64,000 nucleotides of DNA from Microstegium vimineum (lineage: Eukaryota; Streptophyta; Magnoliopsida; Poales; Poaceae), in assembly GCA_022036555.1 (NCBI GenBank), contig CM039133.1, positions 8,463,894 through 8,527,893 on the forward strand, written 5' to 3'. Of this stretch, positions 45,601 through 56,339 are shown piece by piece; the first letter of the stretch is position 1; every line of letters starts with the position of its first letter. The notes beneath the pieces were generated by a model. It saw only the letters and a list, made by a program, of their open reading frames with translations. It ran no database searches and was not told where the DNA came from. The translations under genes were made by a program, and so were the position numbers.

Positions 45601-47810
45601 CCTCAGGCCAGAAAGAAGAAAGGGAGGGAGGGGAAAAAGAAATGCCTTTTTCTTTTATTTCTCTTGAACTCCAAAACAATTTTCAAAGCACAATTTGAAT
45701 TCTAGTTTGAATTTTGAAACTCCACTCAATACATAACTAATATGCAACAGCATGATTGCACAACCATGTATGTAACCCTAGGGTTAATTTTGACTTTAAT
45801 GAAAAGTTTTTATTTTCCTAAATTCTCTTGAGCACAAAATTAAGAATTAAATCAATTTTAACTCTATTTTCCAGAAAGCAAATTTTAGGGTGTTACATTG
45901 GACAAGAAGTTTGAGGTTGCCAATGTGGAAGCTCCAACTACACAAGAGGAAGGGAAGCTTCAACACAATGACATTGCTCTTAGTGCCATCCATGAGGCTC
46001 TTGATGAGAAGGTCTTTGAGCAAATCAAGAATCTAGAGAGTGCTCCTGAGGCTTGGAAGAAGCTTGAGGAATCATTTGAGGGCACACAACTGTCAAGGGA
46101 GCTAAGGCATACATTCTCAAGGAGAAATTTGCAAGCTTCAAGATGAAGGATGATGAAAATGTGCTGGAGATGTTTCATAGGCTTCAAGTGCTAGTCAATA
46201 ATCTCACGGCTCTTGGTGAGAAGGTTGAGGACAAGGACTTCTCTCACAAGTTCTTGAGGTGTCTTCCATCCTGGTTTGACACACTTGTGACCTTGATTGT
46301 GAGAAGTGGGCTAGACACCATGACTCCGAATCAAGTCTTGGGAGATGTCATGACTCAAGATGCTTATCGGGAGAACAAGGAAGATGATGTCAAGAAGGAA
46401 GACAAGAAGGATGAGAGGAAGAAGAGCATATCCTTCAAGGCTACTTCATCACACAAGAGCAAAGGCAAGAGCAAGATTGAAGAATCAAGTGAAAGTGAAG
46501 ACCAAAGTGCTAGTGATCTTGATGAAGAGGAGATGGCTCTCTTTGTGAGGAAATTTGGGAGATTCATGAAGAAGAAGGGCTATGGTGCAAGGAGGAAGAA
46601 GACTTCTTTCAAGAATCATGATGAACCAAGGAAGTGCTTCAAGTGTGGAAGTTTTGATCATCTCATTGCTCATTGTCCTTACAATAGTGACAAGGATGAT
46701 GATGATCACAAGAAGATAGGCAAGAAAGAGAAGAAGCCCCTATTTGACAACAAAAAGAAGAAGAAGGTCTACTCTCACATTGTTACTTGGGATAGTGATT
46801 CTTCTTGTGATGATGATAGTGATCAAGAAAAGAAGACCACTACCAAGAAGAAGGCTTTTGCAAGTATTGCAATGAGGGACAAGATCTCTCTATTTGACAC
46901 TCCATCATCATGCTTCATGGCTAAGTCCACTAAGGTACTTTCTCATGATGAGAGTGAGAGTGAGAGCGATAGTGATAGTGTGGAGCCCTCAAAGGAGGAA
47001 CTCATGGACATGCTTGAGCAAGTTAAGGATTACATTGACAATAAGAGGAAGGAGTGCAAGGAATTGCGCAAGGCCAATGTGGCTCTTGAGCAAAACCTTG
47101 ATGAGGCCGTAGCATCTTATGAGAGACTAATGGAAGTCCATGAGAAGCTAGGGAAGTCTCACTCGAAGCTTGAAAGAGCTCATTCCTCCCTTCTTGACAA
47201 AAGTAAGAAGGAGATTGCTCAAACATGTGACATGGGAATTACTTGTGATATTCTTGATGAATCTTTCTATACTCCTATCATTGTTGCTCCCACTAACCCC
47301 TCTTGTAGCACTACCACTTCTACTTCATCTACTAGTGATGGTGTCACTTGTGATGCTTCACAAAAGGTGGAAAATGAAACCCTCAAGAAGGAGGTTACAA
47401 AGCTCAATCACTCCTTAGCTAAGGCTTATGGAGGTGAGGACCACTTGCTTATGTGCTTGGGTAGCCAAAGAGCTTCTCTCTACAAAGAGGGATTGATCTA
47501 TACCCCCAAGAAAGGCAAGGCCGCCTTTGTTTCTCACAAAACTTGTTTTGTGAAGAACACCGGTAGCTATTGCAAGAGTTGCAAGCAAGTTGGTCACAAT
47601 GAGCAAGCATGCAAGAACAAGAAGACCAAACAAGATGTATCCTCCATGAGAGTTGATTCATTCTATGTACTTTCCAAGGGTACTAATGGTGTTCATGCCA
47701 AGTTTGTTGGTTCACCATGGATGGCTTCCAAGAAGTCCATTTGGGTACCAAAATCTTTGGTAACTAACCTTGGAGGACCCAAGCAAGTTTGGGTACCTAA
47801 AAAGAATTGA
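42624..47810 (+). pseudogene. gag: Copia-2 gag, split by a solo LTR
   Basis: Opens at 42624 with MAHINNMKKPPRFDGSNYGY, the gag N-terminus, and is cut after WLVVD at 42745 by the LTR to 45897. It resumes at about 45903 with KKFEVANVEA, continues through HNDIALSAIHEALDEKVF, shifts frame near 46090, then runs from 46143 to 47810. That part holds the capsid-like domain, lysine-rich segments, the zinc knuckle CFKCGSFDHLIAHC (about 46640), a glutamate-rich coiled coil and a second knuckle-like CKSCKQVGHNEQAC (about 47573). TGA at 47808-47810 ends the frame; pol resumes in the same frame after a second stop at 47820. A stop between gag and pol in one frame is known from SIRE-type elements. Confidence 0.85.
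42746..45897 (-). mobile_element. Solo LTR, Tekay-like, in Copia-2 gag
   Basis: Plus-strand ends are TGTCACACTC and GGGTGTTACA, so on the minus strand it begins TGTAACACCC like the other long LTRs here. The flanking pentamers GTGGA (42741-42745) and TTGGA (45898-45902) differ by one base and are read as the target duplication. 3,152 bp. Parts near 43000-43600 resemble the LTR at 51182-54725 in the same orientation (CATCCGGGATTTTTAT; CGTGAGCACGGCT), but most of it has diverged, so it is a different subfamily. No internal region is present. Confidence 0.8.
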
Positions 47811-47852
47811 TCTCTCTTGTAGGTCAATTACAAAGCCGGAGGGAGACATTGG

Positions 47853-50800
47853 GTGCTTGATAGTGGGTGCACTCAACACATGACTGGTGATGGAAGGATG
47901 TTCAACTCAATCAACCAAGATAATACACAAGGCTTTGATAGTATCACATTTTGTGACAATGGCAAAGGCAAGGTGAAAGGACTTGGGAAGATTGCTATCT
48001 CCAATGATCTAAGCATTAGCAATGTGCTTCTAGTGGAAAGGCTTGAGTTCAATCTATTGTCGGTTGCCCAATTGTGTGACCTCGGTTTCAAGTGCATCTT
48101 TGGAGTGGAGGATGTGGAAATCATTAGTGTAGATGGTTCAAACATGATCTTCAAGGGATTTCGGTATGAGAACCTCTACCTAGTGGATTTCAATGCTAGT
48201 GAGACCCAACTCTCTACATGTCTCATCTCAAGGCCTAGCATGGGTTGGCTATGGCATAGAAGGCTTGGACATGTTGGCATGAAGCAATTGAACAAGCTAA
48301 TCAAGCATGATCTAGTGAAGGGCTTGAAAGATGTCACATTTGAGAAGGACAAACTATGTAGTGCATGTCAAGCTGGAAAGCAAGTTGGCAATACTCATCC
48401 AAAGAAAAGCATCATGAGTACAAGCAAAGCTTTTGAGTTATTGCACAAGGATCTCTTTGGGCCAACAACTTATATGAGCATTGGTGGCAATAAGTATGGA
48501 TTTTTGATAGTGGATGACTTCACAAGATACACTTGGGTATTCTTCTTGAGTGACAAGAGTGACACATTTGATATCTTCAAGTCATTTGTCAAGAGGTGCC
48601 AAAATGAGTTTGAAACAACTATCAAGAGAGTTAGAAGTGACAATGGGAGTGAGTTCAAGAACACAAGAATTGAAGATCTTTGTGATGACTTTGGGATCAA
48701 CCATCAATTCTCTCCAAAGTACACTCCTCAATCCAATGGGATAGTTGAAAGGAAGAATAGAACTTTGATTGATATGGCAAGATCAACGCTAAGTGAGTAC
48801 AATGTTAGTGATTCTTTTTGGGCCGAAGCTATCAACACGGCTTGCTACTCTAGCAACCGTCTCTATTGTCATGAAATGCTTGAGAAGACTCCCTATGAGC
48901 TATTGAATGGAAGAAAGCCAAATATTGCCTACTTTAGGGTGTTTGGATGCAAGTGCTATACCTTGAAGAAGGGAACAAGGTTGAGCAAGTTTGAAAAGAA
49001 ATGTGATGAGGGATTTCTACTTGGTTACTAAACAACTAGCAAGGCTTATAGAGTATGGAACTTGACTAGTGGCATTATTGAGGAAGTGCATGATGTTTAA
49101 TTTGATGAAACTCAAGGCTCTCAAGATGAAGAAGAAAACTTGGATGATGTGAGAGGTGACAAGTTCATCAATGCTATGAAAGATATGGATATTGGTGACA
49201 TTAGACCAAGACAAGTCCAAGATGAAGATGAAGATAAGGTAACTATTCCAAGTGATCAAGATAGTGGTTCTCCAACTCAAGATCAAGCAAATGCAAGTGA
49301 AGATCAAGTTCAAGCTAGTTCATCATCTCAACCGAATAACATCAACATTCAAGTGCTCCAACCTACCAACATTGCAAGAAATCATCCTTTAGATCAAGCT
49401 ATTGGAGACATTCAAAGTGGTGTTCAAACAAGATCAAGATTGGCTTCATTTTGTGAGCATTATTCCTTTGTCTCATCATTTGAGCCAACTAAGATTGATG
49501 AAGCTTTGAAGGATGTTGATTGGATCAATTCTATGCATGAAGAGCTTAACAACTTCACAAGAAATCAAGTTTGGGAATTGGTAGAAAGACCAAAGAAGCA
49601 CAATGTCATTGGAACCAAATGGGTTTTCAAGAACAAGCAAGATCAAGATGGAATAGTGGTGAGGAACAAAGCAAGACTAGTAGCTCAAGGTTACTCTCAA
49701 TTTGAAGGTCTTGACTTTGGGGAAACATATGCTCCGGTGGCAAGATTAGAGGCAATAAGAATCCTATTGGCCTATGCTTGTGCACACAATATAAAGCTAT
49801 ATCAAATGGATGTCAAGAGTGCATTCCTTAATGGGTATATCAATGAGGAGGTGTATGTTGAGCAACCACCCGATTTTGAAGATGCTAAGAAGCCCGACCA
49901 TGTATTCAAGCTCAAGAAGGATCTCTATGGATTGAAGCAAGCACCTAGAGCATGGTATGAGAGGTTGAGAACCTTTCTTCTCTCAAAGGGGTTCAAGATG
50001 GGATTGGTTGATACTACCCTATTCACCAAGAAGATTGGAAATGACTTGTTCATCTTGCAAATCTATGTGGATGACATTATCTTTGGATCTTCAAATCAAG
50101 AGTTTTGTGAAGAGTTTGGGGAGATGATGGCTAATGAATTTGAAATGTCAATGATCGGTGAACTTAGGTACTTCCTTGGACTTCAAATCAAACAATTGAA
50201 GAATGGTACATTTGTGACTCAAGGCAAGTACATCAAGGATATGATGAAGAAGTTTGGGATAGAAGAAGCTAAAGGCATTAGTACTCCTATGGGGACTAAT
50301 GGACATTTGGATAGTGACTCAAGTGGCATGATGGTAGATCAAACACTCTATCGGTCTATGATTGGAAGCTTATTATATGTGATCACCTCAAGACCGGATG
50401 TCATGTTTAGTGTATGCATGTGTGCAAGGTTTCAAGCATCTCCTAGAGAGAGTCATTTGAAATCCACAAAGAGAATATTGAGATATCTCAAACATACACA
50501 AGAGGTTGGACTTTGGTTTCCAAAGGGGTCAAGGTTTGAATTGATTGGATATTCGGACTCCGACTATGCGGGTTGCAAAGTGGATAGAAAGAGCACTAGT
50601 GGTACATGTCAAATGTTGGGAAGGTCAATAGTCTCATGGTCATCCAAGAAGCAAAATAGTGTGGCACTCTCTACCGCCGAAGCCGAATACATTAGTGCGG
50701 GGAGTTGTTGTGCACAACTATTATGGATGAAAGCCACTTTGGAGGACTATGGAATTCAATTCAAGAAAGTCCCATAGCTTTGTGACAATGAAAGTGCGGT

Positions 50801-51017
50801 GAAGCTCAGTAACAACCCCATCCAACACTCAAGGGCAAAGCACATAGATGTGAGACATCACTTCATAAGAGATCATCAACAAAAGGGTGACATTTTCATT
50901 GACATTGTGGGCACCGATGATCAATTAGCCGACATATTCACCAAGCCACTTGATGAGAATAGGTTTTGCAAGTTGAGGAATGAGTTGAACATCTTGGACT
51001 TCTCCAACATGAGTTGA
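47853..51017 (+). pseudogene. pol: Copia-2 pol: protease, integrase, RT, RNase H
   Basis: In one frame: protease DSGCTQHMTG (47856), pre-integrase WLWHRRLGHVGMKQL and CSACQAGK, integrase core (HKDLFGPT, IVDDFTRYTWVFFLSD, RSDNGSEF, SPKYTPQSNGIVERKNRTL), then RT from DVDWINSMHEELNNF and GTKWVFKNK through LYQMDVKSAFLNG and YGLKQAPRAWYERL to the catalytic YVDDIIFG (about 50064), and RNase H (SDSDYAGCKVDRKSTSGTCQ, STAEAEYISAGSCC, KHIDVRHHFIRDH) to a stop at 51017. In-frame stops at 49029-49031, 49098-49100 and 50775-50777 break it. The catalytic residues themselves remain. Confidence 0.9.
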
Positions 51018-51181
51018 TGCACCCCACCTATGACATGCCTCTACTCCAACATAGCAAGGTACAATTGATTGACATATGCATTCATCCATGTTGACACAAA
51101 AAGCGTCAGGATCTGCGAACACCTCGGGCTTATACCCGAATTCGATATCAGAGGGTGTGCCAGTCGATTTGACCAGTTAAT

Positions 51182-54100
51182 TGTCACACCCAAATTTCAA
51201 GGACGAAATAGGATGCATAACATTATGTGTGCCCAGGAATAATCCACACATAAGTTCACAAATTGCAAAGTACCATCACAGAGTTTAATACATATCGAAC
51301 ATATATCCATTACAAGAATAAAAAAAAACAAAGGAAGATAAACTAGCTCTTGTGGCTCCATTCCACAGGGAAGGTCAACTGGTTGACCAAGCCTAAAAGT
51401 CTTCTGGAAACTCCTCATAGCCTCCTGCTTCTGTTACCCATCCAGGATTTTTATCCAAAATTGAAAAGAAAACAAGCGTGAGTACACTCGTACTCAGCAG
51501 TATAACATGGGGTTATGAAGCTCAAAAGGCTGACACTAGCTTACTGCATTTAGCACTTTTAGTTGGTCAAAGTTTTATTAACAAGTATCATCAGGTTATG
51601 CTTAAGCCCCAAATGATCCCACTTATACCACTGCCAAAGTCTTAAAGAATCATACCATCATCATTAAAGTGGTGGCAGCAGGAACATAAAGGTTGGTCAA
51701 GTTAATTAATTAATCCATCGGTTTTCGGGGCCGCTCGTGACCGTGAGCACGGCTGATATATTAGTTTTAACACTCTGCAGAGGTTGTGCATCTTTACCCG
51801 TGAGTCATGATGCCCCGATTGCCCGGGTTAATTACTCCCATAACACTGCCAAGGTGAGTGGGCGGGGTTCACTATGAAACCTTTCATATAATCTCGTCTA
51901 ACAAGATTAGGGCCGCTAGGATTGGCAAGGGGCGATAGAGCTCCCCTTCCGAGTAGCATAAAGACCCGCAGCCTACGCTCAAACTCGGACAAAGGCCGCA
52001 CTATAACCAGCTCGGCAAGAGCCTAATGCGCCCTTTCGGGTAACCGCTAACGAGCTAGAAAAGAGCCTACTACTAAGTTAAAGCCAGAGCCATGTAGCTC
52101 CCACGGTGAGTTATTAAAAGAGTTATGTTCCAATTGCCATAACAGGATCACAAAATCATTCAAAGCTTTATAACATTTGGCAGGGATCAAGTATTCATTT
52201 ATATAGCACTAGCCATCTACCCATATGCATATCCCATAGGAAACAAGGTAAAGGATTTCAATTCTACGAAATTAAACTACGGGTATCAAATTAAACACAT
52301 GCACATGAAATGATAATTATGGTGAATAGGAGAACAAGGTAGGTCCCATGCTATACTTGCCTTGGTTCTCAAAGTCCTGCTGGTCAAAACTCTCCTGATC
52401 AAAGAACTCTTGATCACCAACAAACTCCTCACTGCCTGAACTCAATCACGACATTGCAACAACACGCATTCCAATTGCATACATACAAAGCACACAAGAC
52501 TATTATTAGAACAGTACACCAATAACAATAAACAGAGTTAAAAGGTTTATAAAAAGATACTACGCATTGCTACGATCATTTCAACACGAATTTCACGAAA
52601 ATCGGATTTAAAACGCAAAAGATATGAATTTAACTAGTTCTCTAGGAGCATTTTTAGTATTTGAATTATCTTTGAAATTAAATAATTCAAACATGAACAA
52701 CAGATGTTTTAACATGTAGAGAATTTTATAAACAAATTAAGGCAGTGGCAAAATTGTAAATATTGAATTTCCATTTTTTGGAATAAACCGAGAAGGAATA
52801 CGTTTTCAGAACCGAGAAAACGTAAACTCGGAAATGCGCCAGCGCTGTGACGCGGGGTCAACCGGTCTGCCACGCGGCGGCTCGGGATTGGGCGGTCCAC
52901 GGGCACAGTGCATGCACCCCGGGCGCGGCTGTGGTCTACCGGTCCACTGTGGACCGGGGTTCATACCCCTTCGGGATTCTAATCCTGGTCGCAGATCAAA
53001 CAACGGACGGCTCAGAACAGATCGGAGAGAGAGAGGGGGAGAGTGGCGGCCGGAACCGAGAATGGCGCGGCGGCGCCATGGCCACAGAGGGCCAAGCTCG
53101 CCGGAGTTTCACCGGAAAAGCTCGTCCGACGTCCGTTTCGATCACCGACTGCACGGGAAGAAAGAGGGGGACAAGGCGAACTCCGTGGTGTACTCGGTTG
53201 AACGCGGGGAGGAAAACAGAGACGGCGCCATGGATCCCGGCGGCTCTGGCTCGCCGGCGAACGCGGGGAAGACTCTCCTGACTGCCTCAGTTTCAACTAA
53301 CAACACGGAAACGATCTACATGCTCGTGCGAGTGCGAGGGTGGGTTCGGTTGAGACACTGGCTTGCCGGAACAGGGCCGTCCGTGGCGGCGCCATGATCG
53401 AACTCGATCTGTGTGTGCGGGTGAGTCAAAACAGCGCCGTAGAGACCAAATTGAGGGCCGAGGGACGTGCGGTGTGTCAGTGCGGTGCTAGTGAGGTGCT
53501 TGGACGCGACTGAACGCTACCGGAGTCGGCTGACCACGGCGGCGCCATTGTTGCCGACCTCGGTGTGTGACGGAGCGGCGCATACAAGGTCTAATTGACC
53601 GAATTAAGTGGATGGGGAGGAAGAGAGGGCGATGGCGAAGCTCACCGAGACTTCGAGAAGAGCGGAGGCGGCTCAGCGAGACTTGACGGCGAGGAATGGC
53701 GGTCGGCGTGCGACGGCGTCCGAGAGCTCTGCGTCCACGGCGTCTGGCGTTCTGTGGCCAAAGGTGGGGCACAGAGAGAGAGATAAGGCTTCTGAGATTC
53801 GCGGGGAGATTGCGGGTGCGGAACGAGACTCACCGAGGTGAATCAGGCTCCGGTGTGGCCTCTTCAGCGACGATGGCAACGGCGGCGGCGTTCGGCGGAA
53901 TGTGAGAGCTCATAGGGGAAAGGGGGAGAAGACGCGCGGCGTTCCGCTTTATAGCGAGAGAGGGAGCGTGCGGTTGCTGGGGCGGAGTCGAGGGCGAGAT
54001 GCGGGGAGTGGGAGCGAGGCGTGCCAGTGGTTCCCGAATGCGGCGGTTGCCGTTCGTGGAACGTCTGCGCGCATCCGAAATCGGCGGAGGGAGGGTGACG

Positions 54101-54725
54101 GCGCTGGCCTGTGGGGCCTAACAGCAGCGAGAGAGAGAGGGTGAGGATCGTGCGGGCTGTTCTCGTTCTCCACGCGTCCGCGCGCGTTCTCAGGCGAGCA
54201 AGGCGGGGCTGAGCGTCGCGCGGCGTCGGCAGAGGAGAGGGGGAGAGGAAAGAGCCGACAGGTGGGGTCGTCCGGTCAGTGAGTGAGGGGGAGGGAAGAG
54301 AGAGGGAAGTGGCGCCGACATGTGGCCCCCGGTCGTCAGTGATAGGAGGAGGGAGAGAGGGAAGGAGTGGCCGGTTGGGCCGGCCTGCTAGATGGGCTTC
54401 GGCCTGAGTGAGCTGGGCCTCGCAGGGAGAAGAGAAGGAAGTGGGCTGGGTTCAGGAGGGAGAAAAGTTTTTCCTTTTTCTTTTTATTTCCTTTTCCAAA
54501 TTCATTTCTAAAAACAATTTGAAACCAAATGAAAGTTGAGTTTTGCACATTCAAACATCACCACAAAAATTATGCAATGGCATGAATGCACATCCATGTT
54601 TCTAAACTAGAATAAGTTTTATTTGCAAGAATTTTAATATTCCACTAAATGAAATGCTCACATAATTCCATAATTAAATCATTTTTCTATTATTTGAAAT
54701 CCAAACCAAAATTTTGGGTGTTACA
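51182..54725 (-). mobile_element. Solo LTR, Tekay/Del type
   Basis: Plus-strand ends are TGTCACACCC and GGGTGTTACA, and TTAAT lies outside both ends (51177-51181 and 54726-54730), so this is an exact 3,544-bp solo LTR left by recombination. It is the same family as 14625-18269, in the opposite orientation. The GC-rich part at 52.8-54.4 kb yields long overlapping open frames on both strands with no domain. Confidence 0.9.
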
Positions 54726-55347
54726 TTAATCGACAAGGACGATAACTAGAACAAGATCTGAACGAGACAACGGCGATGCGCCCGGATGTCAAGGCTCAAA
54801 CTTGATCAGGATAACTAGAACAATAACAGAATGAGACGACAACGATGCGCCCGGACGTCAAAGCTCTGATTGTTCAAAACACAGAACTTGCAAGGGTTGA
54901 CGGAGGTCGATGAGATGCAGCCCGTCGAAACTTGAAGAACTCGTAGGTAAACTAGATCTAATGCAGTAAAGGTAAATTGCTGGTCAATTAGATAAAAAAA
55001 GTAATTGATTTGTTTGATATGATTGATATATTTTTTCTCATGACCCCTAGGTACATATTTATACTCCATCAATAGGAGTTGTAGACAGACACGACTCGTA
55101 CCTTTCCTAAACAAAACAAACTCCTATTTTAAAGGAAATAACTGACTCGTGCAGGAGTCGGACCCAAATAACAATAATATTTTCCTAAACAAACACTTCT
55201 ATTTTTAAGGAAACAAACGACTCATGCAAGAGTCAGACTCAAACTTCTGTAACAATACTGGTATAAGATCACCAGTTTCCTTATATCTTCTCCCCGATGA
55301 AACTTTCCATCGACATATCCTTCCGATCCGCAACTTCCTTTTAGCGC

Positions 55348-55653
55348 CATCGGCAACTGTATGCTCACGTTAGCCATGTCATCCTTCATCGGCAACATCC
55401 GATAACACCTTCCATCGGCAGACTCATTCATCGGCAGCTTTCCGTCCTCATCGGCAATACCTTCTTGCCTCCATCGGCAACATTCTCTCCCGACGCCAGC
55501 CACGTCATCCTGCTCCCATCGGCATCATCTATCAGCACCATCCCCTTGCCTTCATCAACAGTATCTTCCTGCCTTCATCGGCAACAAATCCCTGTCTTCA
55601 CCAGCAACAAGCTTTGGCTCTCATTGGCAATGTTCTTCCTGCCTTCATCGGCA
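55348..55653. repeat. Dense cluster of the octamer CATCGGCA
   Basis: Nine exact copies start at 55348, 55387, 55413, 55429, 55449, 55472, 55517, 55576 and 55646, with near copies (CATTGGCA, CATCAACA, CACCAGCA) between them. This is U3-side LTR sequence. The same word or its complement is scattered through the rest of the element and is present in lower number in the orphan LTR (TGCCGATG at about 4864, 5127, 5176, 5216). Confidence 0.9.
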
Positions 55654-55760
55654 ATCTGACCGGTAATATCCCGATGCCGATAAGGAACGACAGCTAGCCT
55701 CTTGCCGATCGGCACAATCCTTAGATCATATTGACACGGGCCAAAAAACGGTGTCAACAC

Positions 55761-55770
55761 ATGCCCCCCA
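55761..55770 (-). other. Polypurine tract of the Gypsy element
   Basis: Minus-strand TGGGGGGCAT, one base before the 3' LTR start at 55759. Confidence 0.8.
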
Positions 55771-56339
55771 ATTTCGGAGTGTAGAACGTTTTACGCGCCG
55801 AAATTTTCTCTACTGCAATCTTTCTCTCCAAAATACCTGCACAACTTCCTCGATTACCGCGCGCAAAACCGCAAGTCACCAACAGAGCCCCACTACTGTA
55901 GCGCGAACAGTTACAAATCCAATCTTATAACTCCTTGATTGTCGTGCGTATCTATTGCATACCCTTCCAAATTCTTGCTCAGTGTAAAGAAAATTCCAAA
56001 CTACCCTTGACCAGTCTTATAAAAGTTACCATCATCCAATTCGTTCTCCATCCCGAGCTTGCATTCACTTCTACTCCCGTCTCCAAACCTTCTCCGGCGC
56101 TCCCAAGAGTCCTCCAGTGTCCTCAAGAACTCCGGCGATCCACGACACTCCTTCTCCCTTCGGAACTGCAAGAAGTCCTTCTGCTCCAATGGCGATCAAC
56201 TTTGACGTCCCCGCGGTAAATCTTTTCTCTTCTCAATCTGCCTCCCGCCGTTTTTTACTTCTCTGTTTTCTCTTCTCAATCTTTTCTCTGTTTTTTACTT
56301 CTGCATCGTTCCGTAATTTTTCCTTCTCTGTTTTACTGT

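Larger units (their letters stand above)
40686..51088 (+). mobile_element. Copia element 2, interrupted, 3' LTR lost from view
   Basis: A 5' LTR (40686-42566), PBS, gag and complete pol order (protease, integrase, RT, RNase H) run on the plus strand to 51017. About 70 bases later, at 51089, the minus-strand Gypsy LTR begins, so the 3' LTR is not in the window. A solo LTR of another family lies in gag. Without that insertion the visible part is about 7.25 kb. Protein motifs again fit a SIRE/Maximus-like Copia. Several nonsense codons make it inactive. Confidence 0.85.
51089..55759 (-). mobile_element. 3' LTR of the Gypsy element, interrupted
   Basis: On the minus strand it starts TGTTGACACC at 55759 and ends GTGTCAACA at 51089. 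The solo LTR at 51182-54725 splits it; without that it is about 1.12 kb, close to the orphan copy at 4730-5946 (1.22 kb). The first ~450 bases (55759-55300) are dense in the octamer CATCGGCA. Confidence 0.85.

Noticed and set aside
45187..45705. Open frames of 100-140 codons
   Set aside because: Inside the solo LTR at 42746-45897; composition-driven and without homology that I can see.
52706..54174. Open frames of 60-187 codons on both strands
   Set aside because: Same GC-rich part of the same LTR family in reverse; no motif, and frames differ between the two copies.
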